Assembly: GCA_036275695.1 (NCBI GenBank)
Contig: DASUDI010000010.1
Location: forward strand, 1-35,499
Source of the DNA: Damh-18 sp036275695
GTDB taxonomy: Bacteria > Patescibacteriota > Minisyncoccia > Phycocordibacterales > UBA918
Reading direction: 5' to 3'
DNA length: 35,499 nucleotides
Shown here: piece by piece, positions 22,689-29,574 of the stretch
Position numbering within the stretch: position 1 is the first letter of the stretch
Layout of the letters: every line of letters begins with the position of its first letter
The notes under the pieces: model-generated
What the model was told of the DNA's origin: nothing
The model's input: the letters and a program-made list of their open reading frames with translations, nothing else
Database searches by the model: none
Made by a program: the position numbers and the translations under genes

Positions 22689-23610
22689 TGCGATACCATC
22701 GAGACGCCTCATCACGACCGTGGTGGTGCTTAGTATTTTGTTGTATGGACTTTTGCATTTTCGGAATGTCACGGGACAGATGCTTTCATGGGTGGCATCG
22801 CCTATATATAGCGCGCGACATTTTTTTGAGACTTCGAGAAGCGCTATCCCTACATATATTCGTTCTCGAAGTGAGGTTGAGCATACGATACAAACATTGA
22901 GGCAACAAATTGAGTCAGAACATGGAATGCGTATCGCACTTGAAACAGTGATAAAAGAAAATGAGGAACTCAAGGCACTTTTGGGCGCGACAAGTACACC
23001 AGAATTTCTGGCGGGAGTTTTGGCGCGCCCACCGTTCACGCCGTATGACACTCTGATTATTGATCGAGGTGCTCAGGACGGTATTGTATCGGGTGCGCCT
23101 GTGTATTATGGATACGATAGGGCACTTGGGTATGTGCGTGTCGTGTACCCAACGTATTCATTGGTCACACTTTTTTCTTCACCAAATGTGGAATCTACTG
23201 TGTATGTGTACGGACCAAATATATTCACCAAAGCGTACGGAGAGGGCGGGGGTACCATTCGGGTGAGCGTGCCTCAAGGTGTCTCACTCCATGAGGGTGA
23301 TATTGTGGTGCTCCCGTCAATTGATAGAGGAATTTTAGGTTCCATACACGCAATACGGTCGGTGCCTACTGAGCCAGAACAGTCCGCGTATATAGCTTTC
23401 GATACACCATTGCAATCAATCCACTTTGTGCGTGTGGGTGCTGAGAGTGTTGCCCCAAAAGATTTTGATGGCGCGCTCCTAACGGTCAGAGAGGTGGAAA
23501 AAACATTATTTACGTTCGAAGTACCACAAGATGTACTATTCGGTAGCACCTCAACGAGTACCATGGCGACAGGAACTTCTTATCAGATCGCAACTACGAC
23601 ATCACCGTAA
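22645..23610 (+). CDS. mreC: Rod-shape-determining protein MreC
   Basis: A 321-residue scaffold that links MreB to the wall synthases. It has a basic cytosolic N-terminus (MKKFSSKTKANSRLSAIPSRR), one membrane helix (about 22-38), a coiled coil (about 75-112) and the double beta-barrel MreC domain, in which VLARPPFTPYDTLIIDRG and GVQGIV-like DGIVSGAPVYYG match the family. The C-terminus is a Ser/Thr-rich tail. The start lies inside the end of mreB (44-base overlap); the N-terminus so encoded is what MreC needs before its membrane helix, and no later in-frame start keeps it. mreD begins one base after the stop. Confidence 0.92.
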   Translation: MKKFSSKTKANSRLSAIPSRRLITTVVVLSILLYGLLHFRNVTGQMLSWVASPIYSARHFFETSRSAIPTYIRSRSEVEHTIQTLRQQIESEHGMRIALETVIKENEELKALLGATSTPEFLAGVLARPPFTPYDTLIIDRGAQDGIVSGAPVYYGYDRALGYVRVVYPTYSLVTLFSSPNVESTVYVYGPNIFTKAYGEGGGTIRVSVPQGVSLHEGDIVVLPSIDRGILGSIHAIRSVPTEPEQSAYIAFDTPLQSIHFVRVGAESVAPKDFDGALLTVREVEKTLFTFEVPQDVLFGSTSTSTMATGTSYQIATTTSP

Positions 23611-23611
23611 T

Positions 23612-23872
23612 ATGCGCGCACTTACAGGCATCTTTTTGTTTGCAGTTTCACTACTCACGCCATTTTGGTTTTTTATATCTTGCGCGGGTGTGTATGCGTG
23701 TGTGTACCGACCGCGTGATATTTTTATAATGGGGATATGTGCGGATATACTTTTTGGACACGGAGTGAGTACATTCTCTTTCTTGTATACGGTGAGCACC
23801 GGCATACTCGCATGCGGCGCCATACTCGTGCGACCCTACCTTTCGGTGTATGCTAAGGAGTATGATGGTTAA
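23612..23872 (+). CDS. mreD: Short MreD-like membrane protein
   Basis: An 86-residue hydrophobic protein with two or three membrane helices (about 3-30, 35-48 and 54-77). Assignment to MreD rests on position between mreC and mrdA and on the pattern GICADILFGHGVSTFSFLYT, which resembles the MreD core GLLxDLLxGxxLGxxxL. Canonical MreD is about 160 residues with five or six helices, so this is roughly half. The frame is intact, with stop overlapping the start of mrdA and an AAGGAG for mrdA inside its 3' end, so it seems a genuine short form rather than a decayed gene. Confidence 0.7.
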   Translation: MRALTGIFLFAVSLLTPFWFFISCAGVYACVYRPRDIFIMGICADILFGHGVSTFSFLYTVSTGILACGAILVRPYLSVYAKEYDG

Positions 23873-25571
23873 TTCTTTTTTGAGAAAAAAAAAGAAGAAG
23901 CAGAAGCGTGAAACCGTAGCGTTTGATGAAATTCTTCTTGATTCTTCAAATCTTCCTTCATTTAATACGGGTCGTATGGAGGGACGGATTGAGTTGCCCC
24001 TGAGTGTACGAAGCGTGTATGTAGTTGGCGGTGTCTTTGTGTGTATTGTGGGAGTGTTCCTTGTACAGTTAATTTTGTTACAGGTCGTGCGAGGTAGTGA
24101 GTTTGCGGATAAGAGTGAGCATAATCGCTTTGAAGAGTCCGTGATTATCGCTGAGCGAGGTGTGGTGCGTGATAGGCATAATGAGATGATTGCATGGAAT
24201 GAGATTGATATAACGAATCAATACGATTTTCCTGTACGGGCATATACTGACAGGCGGGGTATAGGACAAATTATTGGTTACGTAAGTTACCCGCAAAAAG
24301 ATAAATTTGGATTTTATTTTCGTACTGAATATGTAGGAAGAAATGGTATTGAGCAGTCATATGAGGAGCAACTTCATGGCAAGAACGGACGACAGATGAT
24401 TGAGACAAATGTACATGGTGAGATAATTTCAAAAAGTGTGGTTAATAACGCAAGTGCGGGGCAGGAACTAACCCTGTCGCTTGACGCGGAGTTATCTGAG
24501 GTGATGCATGATTGGATTGCGTCAACAACAAAAAGCAACGGGTTTAGAAGTGGCGCGGGAGCAATGATTGATATTCATACAGGTGAAATCATTGCTATGA
24601 CGAGTTTTCCGTCATATGATCCTGAAGTCCTCGCTGACGGTGATGATGTGTCACTTATTCAATCATACAATGATGATCCTCGATTTCCGTTTCTCAATAA
24701 GGTGGTGGGTGGAGCGTATACACCAGGCTCCATCGTGAAGCCAATTGTCGCGTATGGAGCGCTGGCAGAAGATATTATCAGTCCGCAGAAAGTAATTGTG
24801 AGCAAGGGGCAAATTATTATTCCTAATCCATACAATCCAAGTAATCCTGCTATATTTCGGGATTGGCGAAAATCACTGGGTGCTATGACCATACGAGATG
24901 CAATTGCGTACTCGTCGAATGTGTTTATGATGTCAATCGGAGGGGGGTATGAAGATCAGAAAGGTTTGGGGATTACGAAACTTTCAGAGTATTATACATT
25001 GTTTGGCTTGGGGACGAGTACGGGAATTGAACTTGCTGGTGAGCAAGTAGGGCTTGTACCCACACCCACATGGAAAAAAGAGGTTTTTAATGATGATTGG
25101 CGACTTGGAGACACATACCTTACTTCAATTGGTCAATTTGGTTTCCTTGCGACACCACTTCAGATGTTGCGAGCGTATGCCGCTATCGCAAACGGAGGAT
25201 TTCTTATTACACCACACCTATTGAAAGATGAGCAGGGAGAGCGTCATGACCAAGGACTCAATCAAGATGATTTAAAAGTCGTGCGTGAAGGAATGCGTCA
25301 AGCAGTTATCCAAGAAGGGGGTACTGCGCGTGCCCTCGAACGAGATGATGTTGCCATTGCGGCGAAATCAGGCACCGCTGAGCTCGGTGAGTCAAAGGCC
25401 ATGGTTAATTCCTGGATTGCAGGTTTTTTCCCGTATGAAAAACCACAGTACGCCTTCATTCTCTTTATGGAGTATGGTCCGCGCGCAAATACGGTCGGCG
25501 CATCGTACGTCATGGGTCGTGTTTTTGAATGGATGTCTGAACATAGAAAAACATACATGGGAGTTGAGTAG
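23865..25571 (+). CDS. mrdA: Penicillin-binding protein 2 (elongation transpeptidase)
   Basis: Class B PBP that cross-links peptidoglycan during cell elongation. The 568-residue protein has a Lys-rich cytosolic start (FLRKKKKKQKR), one membrane helix (about 50-74), a dimerisation/pedestal region starting at ERGVVRDRHN, and a C-terminal transpeptidase with SIVK (active Ser289, Lys292), SSN (350-352) and KSGT (501-504). The ATG at 23865 is chosen because AAGGAG (23855-23860) then lies 4 bases away; in-frame ATGs at 23850 and 23862 are less well placed. It overlaps the end of mreD by 8 bases. The operon order proS-mreB-mreC-mreD-mrdA supports PBP2 rather than FtsI. Confidence 0.93.
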   Translation: MVNSFLRKKKKKQKRETVAFDEILLDSSNLPSFNTGRMEGRIELPLSVRSVYVVGGVFVCIVGVFLVQLILLQVVRGSEFADKSEHNRFEESVIIAERGVVRDRHNEMIAWNEIDITNQYDFPVRAYTDRRGIGQIIGYVSYPQKDKFGFYFRTEYVGRNGIEQSYEEQLHGKNGRQMIETNVHGEIISKSVVNNASAGQELTLSLDAELSEVMHDWIASTTKSNGFRSGAGAMIDIHTGEIIAMTSFPSYDPEVLADGDDVSLIQSYNDDPRFPFLNKVVGGAYTPGSIVKPIVAYGALAEDIISPQKVIVSKGQIIIPNPYNPSNPAIFRDWRKSLGAMTIRDAIAYSSNVFMMSIGGGYEDQKGLGITKLSEYYTLFGLGTSTGIELAGEQVGLVPTPTWKKEVFNDDWRLGDTYLTSIGQFGFLATPLQMLRAYAAIANGGFLITPHLLKDEQGERHDQGLNQDDLKVVREGMRQAVIQEGGTARALERDDVAIAAKSGTAELGESKAMVNSWIAGFFPYEKPQYAFILFMEYGPRANTVGASYVMGRVFEWMSEHRKTYMGVE

Positions 25572-25613
25572 TGGGGAGCCTGTGCAGGAAATACATCAGC
25601 TACTTCTCCACAT

Positions 25614-25641
25614 TTGACTTCGATGGTGCGCTACGTATAAT
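25614..25641 (+). promoter_or_regulatory. Promoter of greA
   Basis: TTGACT (25614-25619) and a perfect TATAAT (25636-25641), 16 bases apart. Transcription would start near 25648, giving a leader of about 70 bases, longer than for most genes here. Confidence 0.75.
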
Positions 25642-25717
25642 TGGTGCAATCAACGTGTGTGTTGTGCGCAGTTCATTTATAAGCCACACCACATTCGGGA
25701 ATAAATTGAAATATATC

Positions 25718-26191
25718 ATGAATGAACCACAGGATTCGTTTTTAACCAAAGAAAAATACGAAGAACTTAAGAATGAATTGCAGCATCTTAAAACGGTGCG
25801 TCGTAAGGAGGTCGCGGAGTCACTCGAGTACGCGCGAAGCCTTGGTGATATATCAGAAAATGCAGAATATCAAGAAGCGCGTGACATGCAAGCAGCCATT
25901 GAAGAGCGTATCCAATACCTTGAAAAGGTTATTAAGGAAGCAAAAATAGTCGCCACTACAAAAAAGGGTGACGCGGTTGGTCTCGGAAGTGTTGTGTCCA
26001 TAAAAAATGATAAGAGTAAGGATTCACGGTCATATACAATTGTGGGATCTGAGGAAGCAAACATTCATGAGCATAAACTTTCATACCTTTCCCCACTCGG
26101 AGAAGCACTCATGGGTAAGGTCAAGGGGGAGTCGTTTACGTTTGAGACGCCAGGAGGGAAGCAGTCATATACGGTATTGAAGGTTGAATAG
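25718..26191 (+). CDS. greA: Transcription elongation factor GreA
   Basis: Rescues backtracked RNA polymerase by stimulating cleavage of the nascent RNA. The 157-residue length equals E. coli GreA (158). The N-terminal coiled coil includes LTKEKYEELKNELQHLKTVRRKEVAESLEYARSLGDISENAEYQEA, with the acidic tip residues of the family (GDISENAEY) intact; the C-terminal FKBP-like domain includes SPLGEALMGKVKGE. The frame is open back to 25571, but that start would add 49 unrelated residues and lie upstream of the promoter at 25614-25641. A 29-base-pair hairpin follows 4 bases after the stop. Confidence 0.95.
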   Translation: MNEPQDSFLTKEKYEELKNELQHLKTVRRKEVAESLEYARSLGDISENAEYQEARDMQAAIEERIQYLEKVIKEAKIVATTKKGDAVGLGSVVSIKNDKSKDSRSYTIVGSEEANIHEHKLSYLSPLGEALMGKVKGESFTFETPGGKQSYTVLKVE

Positions 26192-26194
26192 CGA

Positions 26195-26255
26195 GAATGA
26201 CTGAAATGCAAAACTGCGGGCACTTCGTGCCCGCGGTTTTGCATTTCAGTCATTC
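26195..26255. terminator. 29-base-pair hairpin between greA and lysS
   Basis: Two 29-base arms (26195-26223 and 26227-26255) pair completely apart from one G-T, with a TTC loop; the arm starts GAATGACTGAAATGC. No T-run follows. It is much longer than the other terminators here and may also serve RNA processing. Confidence 0.7.
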
Positions 26256-26260
26256 CACGA

Positions 26261-26266
26261 TACTAT
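26261..26266 (+). promoter_or_regulatory. -10 box of lysS
   Basis: TACTAT ends 10 bases before the lysS ATG and begins 6 bases after the long hairpin. Confidence 0.45.
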
Positions 26267-26276
26267 TAAACGCATT

Positions 26277-27728
26277 ATGTCATCAATTGAAGAAATACGT
26301 TCGGAACGTCTCAAAAAACTCGCGTTACTTGAAAGTCGCGGTATTGATCCATATCCCGCGACGTCACATCGAACGCATACAGTTGCTGAAGCACTTGAAT
26401 TTTTTGAGGCGCTTTCGCACGCACAGGAATCGCTTACCGTAGCAGGGCGCGTAATGGTGGTGCGTGGACAGGGAGCAATTCTTTTTATGGATATTCTTGA
26501 TGGAACGGGAAGATTCCAGTGTGTATTTAAAGAAGATGAAATGAGTGTGGATCAGTTTTCACTTTTTAAAGACGTCGTAGATAATGGTGATTTTGTGGAA
26601 GTGACGGGAATACTTTTTGTGACTCAGAAAGGACAACAATCTATCATGGTGCGTAAGTGGCGCATGCTGAGTAAAAGCCTTCTTCCGCTTCCTGATAAAT
26701 ACCATGGACTTACTGATGATGATGAGCGATATCGAAAGCGTTATCTCGATCTTCTTACTCACGAAGACAAGCGCGCTCTCTTTCAGCGGAAGGCGAAGTT
26801 TTGGGATGTTACCCGAAACTTTTTAAAGGCAAGGGGATTTCTTGAAGTTGAGACACCTACACTCGAAGTAACCACAGGTGGCGCAGAAGCACGCCCCTTC
26901 AAGACACATCACAATGATTTTGACATTGACGTATTTTTACGTATCTCTGTGGGGGAGTTGTGGCAGAAGCGACTTCTTGCGGGTGGCTTCGAAAAGGTGT
27001 TTGAAATTGGCCGATCATATCGCAATGAGGGGACAAGTCCCAATCACCTACAAGAGTTTACCAATATGGAATGTTATCAGGCGTTCGCTGACTACGAGGA
27101 GGGAATGCGCCTTGTTGAGGAGTTGTATAAGCATATTGCGATTGAGGTATACGGGACCACTGCGTTTACGCGGGGCACATACGCTTTTGACTTCAATGAT
27201 ACATGGAAGCGTATTTCTTACGCAGAAGAGATACGGTTACAGACTGGTATCGATATTGAGCAGGCATCTGATGATGTAATTCGAGCGAAACTTAGTGAGC
27301 TCGGGGTATCGTATGATGGCAATACTAGAGAACGACTCATGGACACACTCTGGAAGTATTGCCGTAAGCATATTGCCGGTCCAGCATTTCTCATCAATCA
27401 TCCTAAACTCGTGTCACCACTGGCGAAGGATGTTGTGGGTAGTACCATGACGCAACGTTTCCAGCCCATTATCGCGGGCACCGAAGTTGGTAATGGTTAT
27501 TCAGAGCTCAATAATCCTATCGAGCAACGAGAGCGCTTCGATATACAGCAGGCACTCATTGACCGCGGTGATGATGAGGCAATGATGTCAGATTTAGAAT
27601 TTGTTGAAATGTTGGAGCACGGTATGCCTCCTGCGTGTGGTTTTGGTTTTGGCGAACGACTCTTTGCAATACTTGAAGATCTTCCGTTACGAGAGGCGAC
27701 ACTTTTCCCGCTCATGCGACCTAAATAA
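26277..27728 (+). CDS. lysS: Lysyl-tRNA synthetase, class II
   Basis: Charges tRNA-Lys. The 483-residue protein has the N-terminal OB-fold anticodon domain (about 50-140, VAGRVMVVRGQGAILFMDILDGTG), then the class II core: RYLDLLTHEDKRALFQRKAKFWDVTRNFL, the motif GFLEVETPTLEVTTGGAEARPF, motif 2 in IGRSYRNEGTSPNHLQEFTNME, and motif 3 GFGFGERLFAILEDLP at the C-terminus. FLINHPKLVSPLAK also fits LysRS, while the usual tail after motif 3 ends in LFPLMRP. Length and motif order are typical of bacterial LysRS. It is a single gene with its own -10 and a strong terminator. Confidence 0.95.
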   Translation: MSSIEEIRSERLKKLALLESRGIDPYPATSHRTHTVAEALEFFEALSHAQESLTVAGRVMVVRGQGAILFMDILDGTGRFQCVFKEDEMSVDQFSLFKDVVDNGDFVEVTGILFVTQKGQQSIMVRKWRMLSKSLLPLPDKYHGLTDDDERYRKRYLDLLTHEDKRALFQRKAKFWDVTRNFLKARGFLEVETPTLEVTTGGAEARPFKTHHNDFDIDVFLRISVGELWQKRLLAGGFEKVFEIGRSYRNEGTSPNHLQEFTNMECYQAFADYEEGMRLVEELYKHIAIEVYGTTAFTRGTYAFDFNDTWKRISYAEEIRLQTGIDIEQASDDVIRAKLSELGVSYDGNTRERLMDTLWKYCRKHIAGPAFLINHPKLVSPLAKDVVGSTMTQRFQPIIAGTEVGNGYSELNNPIEQRERFDIQQALIDRGDDEAMMSDLEFVEMLEHGMPPACGFGFGERLFAILEDLPLREATLFPLMRPK

Positions 27729-27738
27729 CACTTACTCG

Positions 27739-27779
27739 CGCAAAAAAGCCCGCCACCTCCGGTGGCGGGCTTTTTTGCG
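27739..27779. terminator. Strong intrinsic terminator after lysS
   Basis: A perfect 19-base-pair stem (27739-27757 with 27761-27779, core GCCCGCCACC) with a TCC loop has six A and six T in its outer part, so it can work in both directions. Confidence 0.92.
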
Positions 27780-27815
27780 TTTGACAGGATACAAAATCGC
27801 AGATGTGTATAACTG

Positions 27816-27881
27816 TGGTGTACAGTGGGACAGGGTGGTATATAATGTGCGTGTGGTGGGAGATAGTGGTAAACTATGAAA
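27816..27881 (+). promoter_or_regulatory. mraZ promoter with phased TGG repeats (probable MraZ operator)
   Basis: A perfect TATAAT lies at 27841-27846. TGG-type pentamers recur every 10 bases: 27816 (TGGTG), 27826 (TGGGA), 27836 (TGGTA) and 27846 (TGTGC), then after one extra base 27857 (TGGGA), 27867 (TGGTA) and 27877 (TGAAA). E. coli MraZ is known to bind TGGGN repeats separated by 5 bases at its own promoter. The two series flank the -10. Confidence 0.7.
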
Positions 27882-27914
27882 ATAGTTTAACAGTTTAGAG
27901 TTCAGCCAAGTCAC

Positions 27915-28349
27915 ATGTTAATTGGTGAGTACACACATAATATTGATGCCAAGAAACGGCTGTCCTTACCTTCTAAGTGGAGGAAGGAACTTGGTACAAC
28001 ACTTGTGGTCACTCGCGGACTCGACAACTGTCTCTTCATTTATCCCTTGAAAGAGTGGGAGCGCATAACCGAAAAAATCGGTCAGCTCCCACTCGGACAA
28101 GCGGACACAAGAGGTTTCAATCGTTTTTTCCTTTCAGGAGCGGTTGAGGTGGAGGTAGATTCTGTCGGACGAATTCTCGTTCCTGATTTCTTGAAGGAAT
28201 TTGCAGGTCTTACTACAAAAGTAGTGCTTGCGGGTATCCATGATCGTGTGGAAATGTGGGATGAGAATCGATGGATTGAGTACAAAAAGCGTATTGAGGC
28301 CCAAGCTGATCAGCTCGCGGAGAAATTGGGTGAGATTGGTGTTCTGTAA
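27915..28349 (+). CDS. mraZ: Transcriptional regulator MraZ
   Basis: DNA-binding regulator of the division and cell wall cluster, 144 residues with the two AbrB-like MraZ repeats. Repeat 1 begins GEYTHNIDAKKRLSLPSKWRKEL (family GxxxHxLDxKGRLxxPxxxR) and repeat 2 reads EVEVDSVGRILVPDFLKEFAGL (family DxxGRxLxP). LVVTRGLDNCLFIYPLKEWE lies between. MraZ oligomerises into rings and binds repeated TGGGN sites; phased TGG repeats are present in its own promoter, so autorepression is likely. Its mRNA has a leader of about 60 bases. rsmH follows 9 bases later, as in the classical dcw order. Confidence 0.95.
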   Translation: MLIGEYTHNIDAKKRLSLPSKWRKELGTTLVVTRGLDNCLFIYPLKEWERITEKIGQLPLGQADTRGFNRFFLSGAVEVEVDSVGRILVPDFLKEFAGLTTKVVLAGIHDRVEMWDENRWIEYKKRIEAQADQLAEKLGEIGVL

Positions 28350-28358
28350 TACGCATGT

Positions 28359-29249
28359 ATGAAGCAACATTATACGGTACTCAAAACAGTGGCAGTGGAG
28401 GCACTCGCGATCAAAACATCGTCAGTCGTTGTTGATGCGACACTGGGCGCAGGTGGTCATGCCGAGGAAATACTCGCACGACTTGGCACTCATGGCGTAT
28501 TCATTGGTATAGACGCTGATGAGGATGCGGTACTGCGCGCGCAAAAAATGTGTAATAGCAAGGCTACTACCCATTTCGTGTGCGATAATTTTCGAAACAT
28601 TAACTCAATTACGGCACATTTACATAGTACACACATAGATGCAATACTTGCAGATCTTGGATGGAGAATGGATCAGTTTGGTGGAAACGGGAAAGGATTT
28701 TCATTCCTTGTTGATGAGCCACTTGTCATGACTTTTGGTGACAGTGCGAAATACGCTTTCACTGCGTCTGATATTGTCAATGAGTGGGAGGAACAGAGTA
28801 TATACAATGTACTCAAGGGATATGGCGAAGAACGCTTTGCGGGGCGCATAGCCCGCGCAATTGTGGCGCACCGTCAGACAAAACCCATTGCGAGTACATT
28901 TGAACTCGTGAATATCATTAAAAATGTGGTTCCTCATTTTTATCGGACAGCCAAAATTCACCCCGCAACACGAACATTTCAAGCCTTACGCATTGCGGTT
29001 AATGATGAATTTGGGGCGCTCGAAGCATTTATCCATGACTCGATTGCGCTACTCGCGCCACAGGGGCGACTGGTCATTATTACCTTTCATTCTCTTGAAG
29101 ATCGTATTGTGAAGCATCTCTTTCGTGCGTACGCACGCGATCACGTGGGCACAGTACTCACCAAAAAGCCAATTACTGAATCTAGTGAAATGTTACAAGT
29201 TAATCCCCGAGCACGGAGCGCAAAACTCAGAGTTTTTGAAAAAATATGA
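28359..29249 (+). CDS. rsmH: 16S rRNA N4-methyltransferase RsmH (MraW)
   Basis: Methylates N4 of cytidine 1402 in 16S rRNA with S-adenosylmethionine. The 296 residues are near the family norm (about 310). Motif I is VVDATLGAGGHAEEIL (about 25-40), IGIDADEDAV follows, and the catalytic region DLGWRMDQFGGNGKGFSF is a variant of DLGxSSxQxxxxxRGFSF. The end shows the expected TFQALRIAVNDE and ITFHSLEDRIVK with a final NPRARSAKLR. The RGFSF Arg is replaced by Lys, and the second half (VDEPLVMTFGD) has lost the usual GPLDMRMD wording, so the active site is somewhat divergent. It overlaps ftsL by ATGA. Confidence 0.92.
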   Translation: MKQHYTVLKTVAVEALAIKTSSVVVDATLGAGGHAEEILARLGTHGVFIGIDADEDAVLRAQKMCNSKATTHFVCDNFRNINSITAHLHSTHIDAILADLGWRMDQFGGNGKGFSFLVDEPLVMTFGDSAKYAFTASDIVNEWEEQSIYNVLKGYGEERFAGRIARAIVAHRQTKPIASTFELVNIIKNVVPHFYRTAKIHPATRTFQALRIAVNDEFGALEAFIHDSIALLAPQGRLVIITFHSLEDRIVKHLFRAYARDHVGTVLTKKPITESSEMLQVNPRARSAKLRVFEKI

Positions 29250-29566
29250 AGCACATAAAAAGCAATACAAAAGTATATCGTGATGAATCTCGCCTCTTCT
29301 ATTGCGCGTTCATCTTTTGTGTAACGATATTTTTTGCATATATATATTTTGTGAGTGCTTCAGTTGCTGATGTGGTGATGCGAAAAGAAGTTGATGCAAA
29401 AATTCAAGACATGCACACGCGCATTAGTCAGTTAGAGGCAACGTATATTGAAAAGCAACACGAAGTGAGTGATGAGATTGCGTCACATCGTGGTTTTGTC
29501 ACGGTTGAATCGAAGATTTTTATTGATACGCAGGAAGAAGATACGCTTGTTATGCGTGATCAGTAA
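29246..29566 (+). CDS. ftsL: FtsL-like division protein
   Basis: A 106-residue single-pass membrane protein: short basic cytosolic start, one membrane helix (about 19-38, YCAFIFCVTIFFAYIYF), then a coiled-coil-prone stretch (about 45-80, DAKIQDMHTRISQLEATYIEKQHEV) and an acidic tail. FtsL links FtsB/FtsQ to FtsW-FtsI at the septum. Sequence similarity in this family is poor, so the call rests on topology, size and position between rsmH and ftsI. Its ATG overlaps the rsmH stop (ATGA), which points to coupled translation. Confidence 0.72.
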   Translation: MKHIKSNTKVYRDESRLFYCAFIFCVTIFFAYIYFVSASVADVVMRKEVDAKIQDMHTRISQLEATYIEKQHEVSDEIASHRGFVTVESKIFIDTQEEDTLVMRDQ

Positions 29567-29574
29567 TATCCTTC

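Noticed and set aside
25571..25717. N-terminal extension of GreA by 49 residues
   Set aside because: The consensus promoter at 25614-25641 lies inside it, and starting at 25718 gives exactly the GreA family length.
26878..27279. Plus-strand open frame of 133 codons inside lysS
   Set aside because: It is out of frame within a complete LysRS gene with all class II motifs; no SD or separate promoter supports it.
27781..27813. TTGACA at 27781 followed by TATAAC as the mraZ promoter
   Set aside because: The spacing is 21 bases, too long for a good promoter; the perfect TATAAT at 27841 surrounded by phased repeats is better supported.
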